DNA of 64,000 nucleotides, taken from NCBI GenBank assembly GCA_009103225.1, contig RHPI01002090.1, positions 336,370-400,369 on the forward strand. Direction: 5' to 3'. Positions 11,445 to 23,943 of the stretch are shown piece after piece. The translations under genes and the position numbers were made by a program. The notes below the pieces were generated by a model. It was not told the origin of the DNA, did not search any database, and worked only from the letters and a program-made list of their open reading frames with translations. The DNA comes from Chlorokybus atmophyticus. Taxonomy: Eukaryota > Streptophyta > Chlorokybophyceae > Chlorokybales > Chlorokybaceae. Position 1 is the stretch's first letter; the number at the start of each line of letters is the position of its first letter.

Positions 11445-12527
11445 CAATCAGTCGCCTGAGCAGCATGCACACCCGCCCATCATGCACAGACGCACACATT
11501 CAACGCTGAGCGCAGCTAACAAGGAACAAGGGCAGGCACCATTACAGCCAACCAGGTGAAGCAGGCAAAGTAGGCATAGTAGAGAAGGCACAGAGCTGCT
11601 GTGAGACCGTACCGTGCCACCACCGCCGCCGCCGTTGTCCCAACTACACGTCGCCAAATGCGAAAACGCATAGCGTCAGGAGGGTTTGCAGCGCGTCATC
11701 GTCGGCGTTGTCGTTGTTTGCAAGCTTGCGGGCTGCTTGCGGGAGCTGATCGGGTTCATGGTGGGCTGGCCTGAGCTGAAAACGGGGTGTTGTGGAGCGC
11801 TAGGCCTACAAGCGTTGGCCAACACAAATCTCTGCACTGCTTCATAGGTGAGTCACGCTGATCAGCAACATGCACGTGCGTGATGAATGCTGCTTCGATG
11901 AGGGGGGAACAAATGGCCGACGGTCAAGGCTGTGGCATTCTGTGCATGTCACGCATGTGTTGAAGCCATCAGCATTTATTCGATTGACTTGCATGACGCT
12001 GGGTTTGTGGCTGTAGTATTGTGTGGTTATGACGCTGTCATTGAGCGTCATTGCGAGGCTGTGTCACGCAGCACTTGCCGATATATATGCTCGTCCCCTT
12101 CCCCTCCCCTTTGCCCCTCGCTTGCCTCCAATGTGCCCCCCCCCCCCTCCCCCAAATAACCAGACCAATGCACATCCAGTTCAAGAAATTAGTTGCTGAG
12201 ATGCACACAACTTCTTACTGGCAGTTGGACTGTGCTGTTGCCGGTCTGCAGTGGCTCAACATCAGTGTGTGATACACGCTATGGTCATTGTGTTCAGATT
12301 GACTGTGCAAGGGAGGGAACACAACAGCCAAGTAGTTGCGGCGGTTTGTCTGGTTGCACCAAACATGGCAGGCACACGCTAGGTACGGGCTGAAGGTCTG
12401 CAGCTCAACATACCGACAAGTGCGGGCTTGCAGACCATGGAGCAGATGAAACATAGCTTACGAGTACTATGGATTCCTGTCTAAGTAACTCGCGACAATG
12501 CATGCAGATCCAGCCTACGCAGTCAGC
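11445..12527. promoter_or_regulatory. Divergent upstream region of gatC and SEL1L
   Basis: About 1.08 kb between opposed start codons. It includes a CCGCCG tract near 11620 (just upstream of gatC) and a homopolymer C run at about 12135-12155. A TATATAT element occurs at about 12079-12086, some 440 bp before the SEL1L start. There are no coding features I can support. Confidence 0.45.
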
Positions 12528-15500
12528 ATGCGAGCGCGAGCAGGCTGGTGGCAGGGCAGCCTGCTTTGCTGCTGCTTGACAGCATGTTGGTTGCACGCCT
12601 CGCACTGCACACATGCCAGCGCTACCACCAAACCGACTGCGGATGTGTTATACGAGGAGGCCATGCGGTACGCTGCTTGCTGGAGGCTTTGATTTGTGGA
12701 TTGCACAGGCACAGGACAGACTGTAATCTGAACACTGCAATGTGATCGTGCCAACACCACTTGCACAACAGGCACAGGGCTTTGCGAGACACGCAAGCTG
12801 CTGAGCAGTCGCTTGCAGAGCTGCGTGAGGCTGCGGAGAGGCACGAGGTGAGCTATACACACTCCTATGCGTGCGCACGCACACACGCATATGACTTTGT
12901 CGAGCCTCACTTGTGAAGTGTACTATACTTCTGCACACAGGCCGGTGACGGCGTGCAGCAAAGCTTTGAGGAGGCCGCACGCTACTATGCGGCTGCGGCG
13001 AATGCGGGGGACGTGCAGTCGCAAGAAGCAATCGCGTTTATGCATGCAACTGGTGTTGGGGTTCCCAGAGACATTGCAAAGGTAGGACAAGCATGAAGTC
13101 GCACACAACAATGCAGCAACCTACTCACAATATTTAACTTCTCGTTCTGGTTAACAAAGTTGGCTCGTCATCCTCGTGCACAAGTAATGCGCTCTGCCTG
13201 CAGGCTGTTGTGTACTGGCACTTTGCTGCGCCGGATGGCTCTTCCCTATCGCAGATGGCGCTAGGCTATCGATCCAGTCAGGGTCTCGGCCTTGCAGAGT
13301 CTTGCAGACATGCCTTTGTTCACTACCGCGCAGCAGCGCAGACAGGTGTGTGTGATGTCAACTTCTGGTGATGTCAACTTTTGCTGCTGTTGTAGTACAA
13401 CACATGTGTTGTACAACGGCACACGCATTGTACAGCACAACAATAACAACAACATATACAACATGCGTGTCGTTGTACAGGTTGTGTGTTGTTTTGTGGT
13501 GGTGGTGTTGAAAATCAACCACCTTACCATCAGTTTGCTCCCAGTTGCCTCAGCGGCGGAGGTGCCCGGAAGGCTGCCGCTGCCTTACAGGCGGGTCCGC
13601 CTCGCCGCACAGTCGGCTCCGGGCTACTACTCCAGCACCAACGAGAAAGAACTCCTGCAGTTTTATGAGTACAACGCCGACATGGGCAACACCGACGCGC
13701 AGGTGTGTGGATGCGGCTGTGTTGTTCCAATTCACCCAAGCAGTTTTCATGGCATGATGCAATGTCATGCTTCCTCCACTGTTGAATTGAACACAATGTG
13801 AGTAGGTTGCTATCGGCGAGCTTTTCAGCAGAGGTTCTAGCGAACTGTCGAGAGATACCAGCAAGGCGCTGTACTATTTCAGACAGGCTGCAGCTCAGGT
13901 AGGTGCCTTTCAATGGGATGTCATTACGCACATCCTAACGAGAGAAGTTGTAAAATGTGACCTAGTTTTGATACGCGGGCAACATGGCAGGGTGATGCAG
14001 ACGCCATGGCACAGGTTGTCATGAAGTGATGAGTAGCAGTGTCGAGCTGCCCATGGTGGTGGTGGTTGTGTTCTAACATGTTGGGGTGTTGTATTGCCAC
14101 CAGCTCGGCACGATGTACGCGCACGGCCTGGACGTGGCTGCAGACAACGAAACTGCGCTCGAATATTTCCGGCAAGCTGCAGAAAAGGCGAGTCATATGA
14201 CGCGTCTCATGCGGGACAATGAGGGTGTTGCAAGCCACTTGTATCTCAAAATGAACTGTTTTGCAGTCAAGTCCAGCGGGGCTTTACGGCTTGGGCATGA
14301 TGTACTACGAGGGCAGAGGCGTTGATATCAACACGAACGTCGCGATGCACAACTTCATGCAAGCGGCAAAGCTGCATGAGCCCAACGCACTCTACCGACT
14401 CGGCATGATTTCCTTAGGTGCCGTACAAACAAAATGACACCTAAACATGGCTGTATATACGCATTTGTCACATGTAACTCGCTCCTCAGATGGTGCCGGC
14501 ACAATGGAAGCGAGGCATGCAGGAGCAGCGCAGCGTTTCATGGCAGCGAGTTCGCAGGGGCACCTGCCATCCATGTACCAGCTGGCCCTGCTTCAGTTTC
14601 AAGGGCTGGGCGTCCCGGCCAGCTCGTGCTCTGTGGCAGTGAAGCTACTGAAACAGGTGCACATGTAAGGGTTTCCCTTGACTGCATCACCGCCGACAAT
14701 TGACTGACCATTGGGCAGCCCGTGTGCAAGAGTTTCTGTTCTGTTTGGTAGGTTTGTGTGCTGATGATAAAAGCACAAGCAGGTTGCGGAGCAAGGAAGA
14801 TGGTCGTCGAGCATACACGAGGCGTACAGCGCGTACACTGCTGGGAAATATCGCATTGCTCTGTACCTGTACTTGAAAGCTGCAGAGGCTGGTTACGAGG
14901 TGCGCATTGCATTCGGTGTGTCTCACATTATTGTAGTGTTGTGTAGCTCAGTGGTATGTTGCTTGCCAGCAGTGCTTGCTTGACTCGATTCGTGCCTGTA
15001 TTCGGTGTGTGGTTGTTATAGCTGGCGCAAAGCAATGCTGCGTGGATGCTGGACAACGGCTACGGTGAGAGAGACATCCGGGTGCGACCGTCCCCTTCAT
15101 CGCTGGAGCGGGCACTCTACTATCATGCGCGCTCTGCAGATCAAGGCAGTGTCCATTCCCTTCTGCAGGTCTGGGGCAGATGCAACATTTTGCATCTGGC
15201 AACCCATGTCTCTTTTATTGTGTGGTCTACTTGCGCACCAAAACGAGTGTGTGCCAGCACTTGCTGAGTATTGCTGTGTACTTTTCAGATTGGGGATCAT
15301 CACTTCTATGGGCGGGGTACTGGCATCGATGCTACCAGGGCATTCTCTCTGTACCAACAGGTGCCACTGAGTTTTGAGAAATCACGACATTGCAAATGTG
15401 GCAGTATGTCGGCAATAGCGGTCTTGACATTTATTCATGCTTCTTCAAACAGGCGAGCATGCTAAAAAGCGCGCAGGCGCACTTCAACATGGGCGTCATG

Positions 15501-15779
15501 CACGAGCACGGTTGGGGCGTGCCGCAGGACTTTCACCTCGCCAAGCGCAAGTACGACGAGACGCTCACAATGAATCCAGGCGCCATCCTGCCTGTCTACC
15601 TCGCGCTCGCCAAATTGCACGTGCATTCATATGTCGACGCCCGAGACTTGTGGTGGGTCGGCGACCGCCTGCTGAACCTCTTTGACAAGCACGACAACTT
15701 CGAGAGCATCATCATACTCCTGCTGGTGCTGCTGCTGACCATTGTCATGTACAGGCGCAATAACTTAGCACAGGTCTAG
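12528..15779 (+). CDS. SEL1L: SEL1L/HRD3 ER-associated degradation adaptor
   Basis: SEL1L/HRD3 is the luminal partner of the HRD1 ubiquitin ligase and hands misfolded glycoproteins to it for retrotranslocation. The first exon encodes a signal peptide (MRARAGWWQGSLLCCCL...LHA); an in-frame ATG 30 bp upstream (12498) is an alternative start. Many short exons then encode Sel1-like repeats, for example ARYYAAAANAGDVQSQ, VAIGELFSRGSS, ALYYFRQAAAQ, LGTMYAHGLD, ALEYFRQAAEK, YGLGMMYYEGRGVDI, YQLALLQFQGLGVP, IGDHHFYGRGTGIDATRAF and AHFNMGVMHEHGWGVPQDF. The last exon (about 15453-15779) carries the HRD3-type end, ALAKLHVHSYVDARDLW, and a C-terminal membrane helix, SIIILLLVLLLTIVMYRR. Exon boundaries between repeats are approximate. 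The 3' end converges on ENDOV, 174 bp away. Confidence 0.92.
13395..13414. repeat. Perfect 20-bp palindrome in a SEL1L intron
   Basis: The sequence GTACAACACATGTGTTGTAC is its own reverse complement. It begins a patch (to about 13480) of further imperfect inverted copies of GTACAACG/CGTTGTAC and CAACAA repeats, all inside a SEL1L intron. It may be a decayed small foldback element. Confidence 0.8.
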
Positions 15780-15953
15780 TGTTGACAAGTACAGAATCAG
15801 CCGGCAGTTGAGCTTAAACCAACTGTCAGACTCTTGGTGTGCTGAGACGCCATAAATCTATATTGCCACTGCCAATAACACATTGTCTGTGTAGCCACTG
15901 GATGACACGCTACACGCTGGAGCACAGGCTCTTGTCATAGTAGACTGTTTCAG

Positions 15954-17672
15954 TCATGTTGGCGCGCGTCTTCTGATCAACTCTCTAGAGCGCATGTCTG
16001 CCTGCCAAGCATACAACGCAAATGTTTGTTTGTTACACGAGTGTCTGCGCGCAAGACCACAAACCAACCTGGCGAATGGGTTCAGGCACACGATACCGGC
16101 AGCAGAGCGTGACCAGCTTGACTGCCGTCTGTAGTGAGAGCCGGTGACCCACCGACACAAACAGCGGGCGGGCGCTGCCAGGGCAACTCCGCAAAGCCTG
16201 AGCGAGAGAGCACAAACACACACTTGTCAACGTGGCCAGAGTTCATGCGGGAGCGAGAGAGCAAAGACACGCGGCGATGCGGAACATTCTGATTCACGCA
16301 CCGCACCCCACGTGCGTCCCGACTGGCCGATGAGAGGGAGCCAATCACCCGCAGCGGATGTCTCCCGCGCAGCTCGCGCTTTTACGTCCACAGTTGTCAG
16401 CCCATCCAGTTGCAGAAACTACAATAGCACAGTGGTGTTCAGGCTGTGATGCTGCGAGGCTATCGCTGTGCACTGCAAGAAGCACACAGCAATATACGTG
16501 CATTCTTGCCAACTCCTATGGTTGGAATGTCTGCGAGTATGCCGAGCTGGCAAGCCAGTCCACAGCCTGGCAGGTCAAGTTGTTTAAGCGACAACAGAGG
16601 GTTTAAGGTAGCTTATAGCAACCATCAACTGTACAATGTGTGTCATCACTGTCGGTTGTACCGACTGCCTCTCTCAAACAATAGATGCTTGACTGCTTAC
16701 CCCGTGGGTGTAGAGTCCCGTTCCCGTCAACCATAAGCACCTGCATGCGGCCATCAGCGCAATCAGAGTCAGACATGCATAGGTGATGATGACATCGGAA
16801 CCGATAAGACAAGTAGCTTGCAGACCTGCCTGAGGCATGATGGCGGGTTGACTTGCGCGCAGCTGTGCGAGCAGTGACAAAAGCACTGGGCACTGCAAAG
16901 GCAATGAAATGAGAATGGCACCAATACTCAGCGGTTACACTGTGCCATGTGTACGTGTATGCGTGCAAGGGGGACGTGCATGTTTGCATACGGCTAGGAG
17001 GACATCTGGGCGGTTGTCTCCGTGCTAATGTGTGAGTGGGCATGCGTGTAGATGCACGTGGCTGTGCAAGAGTATGTGCATGCCTGTCCCTGCACGAGTG
17101 CGAGCGCAAGCGTATGTGTACGCGAGTGTCTGTGTGTGCATGCGCATGTGTGGCATGCACTGCAAGCAACCTGGCAAGAGTGCGTGTACCTCCCGGAAAG
17201 CCAGATACCCGGCAACATAAGGCGCGGTGATCTGCACGGACTGCATGACCTCCTGAACAACCTGCCGAGGAAGACGCAACGTACTCATCACACCTTCGAC
17301 CACCTCCACCAACCCATCCTACCACAAAACACTCACGTGACCTCCTTCCCACCTCCATCGAAGGGTACTCCAGCACAACAAGTGCCGCGCACGCCATCTG
17401 GCCACTGGACATGATGCCGCTCTGGTCGTCGCTGTCGCCATCGAAGCTCACGTCCACTCCGCCGATGTACCGCAGCGGCGGCAGGTGAGGCGCCTCCTCG
17501 GCCGTACGCCAGGGAGGGCGCCAGGGGACGTCGTCATGCTCGATGACTCGCGCACGAAGCTCGTCCTGCTGACTGCTTGGTGGTGACAACAGGGTTTGCG
17601 AGTCAGTCTGATGTGCAGTGCTTGCTGTCAAACACACACATGCACACATACGCGCGCACGCACACGCGCGCA

Positions 17673-17721
<49 letters not shown>

Positions 17722-18301
17722 TCCTAGACGTGCCCGTGCGAGCACCTTCGTGCACAAACATACACACGCACGTGTGTTCATGCGTACGCGCATGTTGTAT
17801 GAAGCACGTAGGTGTGCTGCATGTGTGTTGTGTTGCGCGTCTGCTGTAGTCACGGTTGGCATGTTTGTGATGGCTAGCAGCGTAGTAGCTGGCTTATAGC
17901 TTTTTGCAAACCGGTAGCTCAGCAGACTGCTTTACCGCTTGTCAGCACTCTGTGCTTGCTCCACCCGCTAGTACTGCTATTGCTGCTGCGCTTGTGAGAT
18001 TAAAAATGCGGCCAGCTTGAATGCTTTGCATGTTTCCATCCATGTTCACCACAACCAAGCAAGTTGAGAGAGTGACAAAAGTCGTTCAAGGCGGCCGCAC
18101 AGGCTGTGTGCGGCACAGCACCACTCTTGTGTTTGTCTTTGCCAAAGTGCTTTTACTGCTCACTGGACTGGACGCAAGCTAGGCAACCCACGCGCAGGCA
18201 CACAACAACGACAACGACAGCCATGCCGAGTCGTACACACTGCACCTTCGCCACAGGTTGAGCTGGTCGTCCAGCAGGTCGCCGCCGACTCCGGACGCCA
18301 T
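15954..18301 (-). CDS. ENDOV: Endonuclease V
   Basis: Endonuclease V cleaves DNA or RNA one nucleotide 3' of inosine. The first exon, [19 protein letters not shown], is followed by [17 protein letters not shown] and GGVDVSF (first catalytic Asp). Then come [29 protein letters not shown] (catalytic Glu) and [15 protein letters not shown] (second catalytic Asp). After these are [34 protein letters not shown] and RVPEPIRQ. A tiny last exon encodes [15 protein letters not shown]. All catalytic acids are present. One departure is Cys in place of the usual Phe in 'G-F-G-LA'. An intron holds a long CA/TG repeat (about 17640-17718). A truncated copy of the first exon lies at 62.9 kb. Confidence 0.93.
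17677..17718. repeat. (CA)n microsatellite in an ENDOV intron
   Basis: About 21 uninterrupted CA units, preceded by CG/CA alternation from about 17640. The alternating purine-pyrimidine stretch could adopt Z-DNA. Confidence 0.9.
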
Positions 18302-18750
18302 GACGACGCTAACGCCGACACTACCGACAACTGCCACGTCATCTCACCCAAGTGTGAATCGTCGTCATCAACATCATCATCAGCACCATCATCAACATCT
18401 TGGCATGCAAGCAGCTTGAGGCGGCGGCGGCAGCGGCGGTGGAGGTGAAGGTGGAGGTGGCGGCAGATAGCGACGCAAGTGCCTACCTGCTGTTAAGTCT
18501 GCAAGTGCGGTAACCCTGATCAGACTTGCACAGGCAAGGTGTGGAGAGCATGCGTGCTGCCCACGTCTCCCTGTGCATGTTGCGTGCATGCTGGCAAAAA
18601 AAAGTTGCCTTTGGAACCTGTCGATCTGGCACCCCATGCTGCAGTTCTCTTCGCATGTTGTACGTGTTGCTTAGACTCCACCGCAACGTGGTTTTTAGCC
18701 ACCCCAACCAACAGCTACACACACACGCATGCATGTGTCCACCCTCTCAG

Positions 18751-18799
<49 letters not shown>

Positions 18800-18928
18800 C
18801 TTCCTCAGCGCAACGCAATCTCTCACCCACCCACCCACCCACAGGCACACGCGCCGCACGCAAGCACTCAGTCACAGGAGTTGAGTTGAGGTCGTCGTTG
18901 CTTGTTGCTCTTCCCCCCTGCTGCTCAG
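18302..18928. promoter_or_regulatory. Divergent upstream region of ENDOV and the SDR gene
   Basis: About 630 bp between opposed starts. It carries ATC/CAT triplet repeats at 18360-18400, GGCGGC/GGTGGA triplets at 18420-18465, and a (CA)n tract at 18762-18796 followed by CCCA repeats at 18825-18842. There is no clear TATA box. Confidence 0.5.
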
Positions 18929-20233
18929 ATGGCCGCTGCCAATATCGCCCTGGTGACGGGTGCCAACCGCGGGCTTGGCTTCGAGGTCGTGCGGCACCTG
19001 GTGCAGCGACAGCCAGTGCTGCCGGCGGCAAGAGTGGAGTCGTCTCTCGCAGAGCTCGAAGAAGCAGTCAAGGTACTTGTGTGCATTCTGCCATGGTTGC
19101 AGTTGCAAACTTACTTACCTGCTCATGTCAAGTCATCTGCGCAACATCAGCTGCTATGCTGTCTCATGTCATTGCATACTCTATGCACTGGTTGCTAGCT
19201 GTGAACACAGACTAGCATTGCTGAAGGTGTTCCACTCTCTTACCAACATCAGGCGGAAGGTGGGTCCCAACAGACAGAGCACAAGTTGGTGGGGAGGCTA
19301 CAGCTGGACGTGTCGGATCCAAAAAGTGTCTCACAAGCCGCGGTGACCATTCAGCAGAAGTACAGCGGGCGGGTGTCCACACTGGTCAACAACGCAGGCA
19401 TCTTTCTGGTGAGTGTCCGGTGTGGCCTCAAGAGACATGCAGGACAGCTTGGGGTTATGTTGCATGCAGCTATACAGTTATACACATCAAGACTTGCAGG
19501 ATGGGTGGGACCAAAACACTTGGGACGAGTCCATGCGCACCAACTACCACGGCACTATGAACCTGACTATGCAACTCCTTCCACACTTGAGTGATGGAGC
19601 CAGGATAATAAACGTCACATCTGGTACGCACGACACGTAGTTGTCTTCCTCTTGTCTCTTCAAGCGTGTTGCCAACTACACTGCTGCTCAGGCTATGCGC
19701 GAAGGGAGTTTTTAAGCGCCAGCTACCAGAGGCAGATTGAGCAGGCCAGCACGCTGGAGGACTTGGCCAACATCAAGTTTGACGCCAGCGACCAGAAGAT
19801 GTCTAACGGCGCGCATGCGACTTACAAGCTCACGAAAGCGATGGTGAACCGAGCAACGCAAATCCTGGCGGATGATCCAAAACTGACCAGCAGAGGAATT
19901 TCGTGCAGCGCAGTTGATCCTGGCTGGTGCAGGTGCATTACTTGTGTATTGGCTGTGGCATGCAATTACTGCCAGTCTGCTGGCAGCAGAGCATGCTGTG
20001 TGTACTTGCTATCGTTTTACCAGGCTGCAGTGCGCTGCGTGTGCATGACATGTTGGGTTGTGAGATGTACGACAACTTTGGTGGTTCTCACGTAGTGCAG
20101 AACACGTATGGGTGGCCCGTCCGCCACGAGAAGTGCGAAGCAAGGAGCTGATTCGATATTGTACCTATGCTTGCATCCCAACCCCATGCCCACCGGTGGG
20201 TTCTTCTTGGATGGGAGGCCTGCCCGTGTTTGA
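18929..20233 (+). CDS. Carbonyl-reductase-type short-chain dehydrogenase (SDR)
   Basis: An NAD(P)H-dependent oxidoreductase of the classical SDR family, closest in style to carbonyl reductase 1 and plant (+)-neomenthol dehydrogenase-like proteins. The substrate is not predictable. MAAANIALVTGANRGLGFEV gives the TGxxxGxG cofactor motif. Later motifs are LQLDVSDPKSVSQA (acidic Asp of β3), LVNNAGIF (NNAG), NYHGTMNLT, IINVTSG (catalytic Ser) and YKLTK (catalytic YxxxK). PGWCRTRMGGPSATRSAKQG and a TGGFFLDGR ending follow. Exons include 18929-19072 and 19253-19408, then about 19499-19624 and the 19690s-19931. A last exon starts at 20101, and its phase joins correctly to give C-R-T-R-M-G-G. NADPH preference is likely from family membership. 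Confidence 0.9.
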
Positions 20234-21939
20234 AACCTTTGGCCCTCTGCGTGGTTGTAGCATAACAACGGCTGAGCCATGTTGCATAGCCACTGTCAGT
20301 GTGCGTTATGCAACATGCAAATCATGGCAAGGGCGTTGGTGCTTGTGTCAAGGCTCATGTGTGTATTGAAAACTATCAAGCTGGTGTATGTGAGATGTAA
20401 GCATTGGCTCAGGCTCCGTGTGCGTTCAATCCGCACAATTGGGACAACAATCATGACATGCCGCAAGTTATTGAACGGAGACTGGAAGAGGAAATTGCAC
20501 ATTGATGATGCAATTTGCTTATGGTTAACATGTGCACGTGCTGTGATTGACGCATATACTCACTTTCTGCATATTTTACACTTGCTTTCATGTTGCTTGC
20601 ACCTCGCTGGCATTCTGTTGATCTCTACAAGTTTACTATGCTGCAACCGTTAATTATATCAAATTGTATTCCCGGTGATTTTCATTTAGAATACAAATAC
20701 AAATTGTGTATCAATGTTAAAACACAATGAAGCCGCTTAAAAGTGTTCAGTCGCAATGCCAAAACATATCGACTTTTGCATAATATGCTCAAGTGACTCA
20801 ATAAAATATGCATATATATGTTAAAGACACATATATTACATTTTAAAGGTAACAATGTATTATAATCACGCGCTTCATTATCATTAAAAGTAAAGCAGAC
20901 ATAAAAACGTGTATTAGCAAAGAGGTAATAAAGATGCGTACAATTTCAAACCCGTTCATGTAAATATCGCATCCTCGTATATGTTAACAGAATTCCTTGC
21001 GGATGCCGTTCAACGTGTGTGTGTTTTTTCAGCAAGGTATGAAAAAACTCATGTACGTCGCAAAAAATCATCAATATATATTATATATTATATATTGCAG
21101 TCACATGGCATTGCATAACGTTATTGTTCAACAACGAATATAACATTATTATAAATTACTTATCCAATCACAAGAGCTTGTTATAGCAGCTTATGTTCAG
21201 TTAGACGCAGCAATAGTATATTGGTTATTGCATGCGAGAAGTGGGCAGACTTGCATGGGCTCATGCATGGATCATCAATGGTGAATTACCAATGGTGGCA
21301 TGGTAATTCATGCCGCATGAATCATGCGGCACGAAGGCGGCATGAATCATGCCGCAACTTTGGTTGTTAACTCATGCCTTGATTGCTGCGTCCATGCGGT
21401 CCCCCTGCCGCGCGCCCCAAAGTCGCGTAACGGGACACGCCCCTCGCTTTGCAATTCGTAATTGGGGGAGCGCCGCGCACCGGCCAAACAGAACCGAAAC
21501 ATGCTCGCCGTCGGCTCCGACCGTCGCGCGCCTTGACCGACCGGAGCTTTGAATATTTGAATACCGGAGACAAATATACAAAACCGCTTTCTCGCACAGG
21601 CGGGAAGACCAAACCGACCTTGGTTGGTGTCCTTCCCCCCCAGTCTTTCACCCCTTCGACGACCAGCGTCAAAGGCTCATGATGTGACATTCCACTCAGT
21701 TTGGTGTCCTACTAGGGGTTGGAGTTGGCACCAGAGTTCGAAACCCTAAGCTCAGCTTGCCGTTTTGCCTCAGCGTGTGTGTACTGCTTGGCTTGCTAGA
21801 GAGGCGGCGACGGTGGCGGTGTTGGGTGCGGCGTGGAAGGGAGGAGGCCTGGTTCTGGGGGTGTGGTGGATTGAGGTTACTGGCCGAGAGCTGAGTGTGT
21901 TGTGTGTGGGGTGGCTTCCCTTTCCGCTCTGCTCACGCC
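20234..21939. other. Spacer between SDR and NSE4: AT-rich desert plus GC-rich island
   Basis: From about 20640 to 21250 the sequence is strongly AT-rich and non-coding, with TATATATTATATATTATATA at about 21070-21097. It is followed by two tandem hairpins (21312-21355) and then a GC-rich island (about 21400-21760). That island has no recognisable protein but contains GTTCGAAAC near 21740, a fit to the RNA polymerase III box B consensus. The last 170 bp are the NSE4 leader or promoter. Confidence 0.55.
21312..21355. repeat. Two tandem 19-bp hairpins
   Basis: GCCGCATGAATCATGCGGC (21312-21330) and GCGGCATGAATCATGCCGC (21337-21355) each have 9-bp arms around a single central base. The two differ at one arm position that has changed on both sides, so pairing is kept. 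A third degenerate unit (TTCATGCCGCATGAA) overlaps the first. Confidence 0.85.
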
Positions 21940-23943
21940 ATGGCGGTGCCGTCCGAGAAGGACGTTGATGACGCCATGACGGACGTGGACAAGCGGCGAA
22001 AGCTGCGTCAGGACTTCAAAGCGCTAGAAAAGCGCTTTGAAGGTGAGGTGCATTGTTGTGGTGTTGTTCGTATCGCCATCGCTCTGTCGTTGAGGCGAAA
22101 CTCTCATTCTCTAGGTTAACAATTAGAACCTGCTGTGACCTGTTATGTCACGCTTTGAGTAGCATCAAACAGGGACACAGCAGCAGGCGGGTCAACATCT
22201 TGCGGTCGTAACAGTTGTCAATTTGTACTTGCCGCACAAGTGACACATTGTACCTTCAAGGGGCACACGTTGTCGTAGTAACGCTGTGCTGTGGTTTGTA
22301 GACGCACAAGAGGGAAGGCTTGACCAGTCCCAAGACTTCGCAGACTACATTTCGGCAAGCATTCAGCAAGCAGACCAACTCCATGCAGGTGAGTGGCTAT
22401 TGTTGCCTGGCACGTTGTGTTTTGTTCAGTTTTAAAGTAAGCTGCTTACGCCAATGCTTATCAGTCTTTTCACTTGCACGTGCATGGTCAGCCTGGATGT
22501 AACACTTTTCACTGCACTGACCTCAACAGACGTTGTACACACAAGGGAGCTTGCGACAGACATTGATATGTTTTGCAAGATTGCCAACTCCGCGTTGACT
22601 CACTACAAGCAAGCACTTCAGGTCAGCTGTAAATACTGACATTGCGCTGCTCGCAAGTGCAGTGTGTCGTAGATGTAATCTACGACTGACTGGATTCATA
22701 TTGTCATTGCAGAAAGGCGGCACACAGCACAGTCCAGCCCAGGTCATCACCAAGCTCAAAGAAAGATACGCGGCCTGTGAGGAGGGTTCCCAAGAAGGTG
22801 ACATTGATTGGTTTACGCTCGGCCGCGATGCGTCACTGCTCTTCAAGACGTTCACTGCCCCCTGCACAATGTGCGTACACTTGTGCCGTGTTCTTGGAGG
22901 GCGATGTTGGTTGTGGCTGTAGGCAGTGCACACAACTGACTGGTTTGTAAACGTTGCTACGTGAGAACAGGCACGGTCCCATGGACCTTTTGCCCAAGCC
23001 CAAGGCAGTGCGCCAGCGTGCACAGCGGACAGCTCTTGCTGAAAAGATCGCGCCTGGCCAGGTAGCATTCGTAGTAGATCTGACCGCAACACATAGCATG
23101 TACAGGACTGTGTGGCCAGCACATACTACGCGTTGTGCAGTGCTACCAACTGTGCTAACACCAACATGCTCCTGTCACTCACTCACTGTGTGGTGGATTT
23201 GGCAGGTCACAGCCACAGACGCTTCCAACAGAGAGAAACAGACGGATCGCAATATGTCAGTGATGGTGAAGCTGTTGAAGAGCAACCCAGACGCGCCTGT
23301 TGTGAAAGTCATCAACAACCCGCAGTCCTTCGCCCAGACTGTGGAGAACTTGTTCACTCTCTCCTTTCTGGTCAGAGAAGGGCATGTACAGGTTCGGAAG
23401 AACGATGCCGGGATTCTCATTGTTGGTGAGTGCCACGCAGTTGTGGTGAGTGATTTGTACAGTGTACGTGCCATGAAGTACTGACATTGCATGCGACTCG
23501 GCAGCTTCAGCAGAGCCACCCACCAAGGCTGCTGGTGGCAAGAAGGTTGAGATGTCGCAGTGTGTGATGCGCCTGGACATGGCAGACTGGAAGGTACTGA
23601 TTGTGTCTAAACAGGCCACACTTCCGCAAGTGACCCGCCACTACTGCAAGTGCATATTCTGATGACAATCGTGCTTGTGCTTTGTCACCAACACGTGTGC
23701 TTGCAGATGCTCCAAGCGCATAATGTCGGTAGCCTGGTACCGCATAGATCAGGCGTTGTGACGGATACCGAGGACCAGCAGGGCTGCATCCTGGAGGAGG
23801 AGCACCACGCACAGCAATCCACACGCAAGCGTCGCGAGTCGGGTAGAATGCATTCTCGTAATCGGCTAGTAGAGAATAGTCAAAGTAATGAGGAAGAGTA
23901 CGAGGAGCAAGAAGGGTCTCCTTCCAAGCGAAGGAGAAGCTAG
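21940..23943 (+). CDS. NSE4: NSE4, kleisin subunit of the SMC5/6 complex
   Basis: NSE4 bridges the SMC5 and SMC6 heads and, with NSE1 and NSE3, binds DNA during recombination repair. The start MAVPSEKDVDDAMTDVDKRR leads to RELATDIDMFCKIANSAL, the kleisin N-terminal helix ('..Lf..vn.ALs..'), then DIDWFTLGRDASLLFKTFTA and GPMDLL. NPQSFAQTVENLFTLSFLVR followed by VRKNDAGIL is the hallmark NSE4 C-terminal winged-helix motif ('Sf.qTVEN.F.LSFLvkdG'). QCVMRLDMADWK continues it. The last exon encodes an acidic and basic tail ending SPSKRRRS, a probable nuclear localisation signal. About nine exons. The start is the first ATG of a conserved-looking first exon. Confidence 0.92.

Noticed and set aside
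16603-17862. 419-codon minus-strand frame
   Set aside because: It runs through ENDOV exons, introns and the CA repeat in one frame. ENDOV motifs appear in more than one frame across it, so it is a chance read-through of the split ENDOV gene.
18526-19215. 229-codon plus frame spanning the SDR start
   Set aside because: It crosses a CA repeat and is out of frame with the SDR motifs (TGANRGLG), so it is a shadow.
21690-21755. Possible tRNA gene
   Set aside because: A box B-like GTTCGAAAC and T-arm-like pairing are present, but no acceptor stem or anticodon arm can be drawn.
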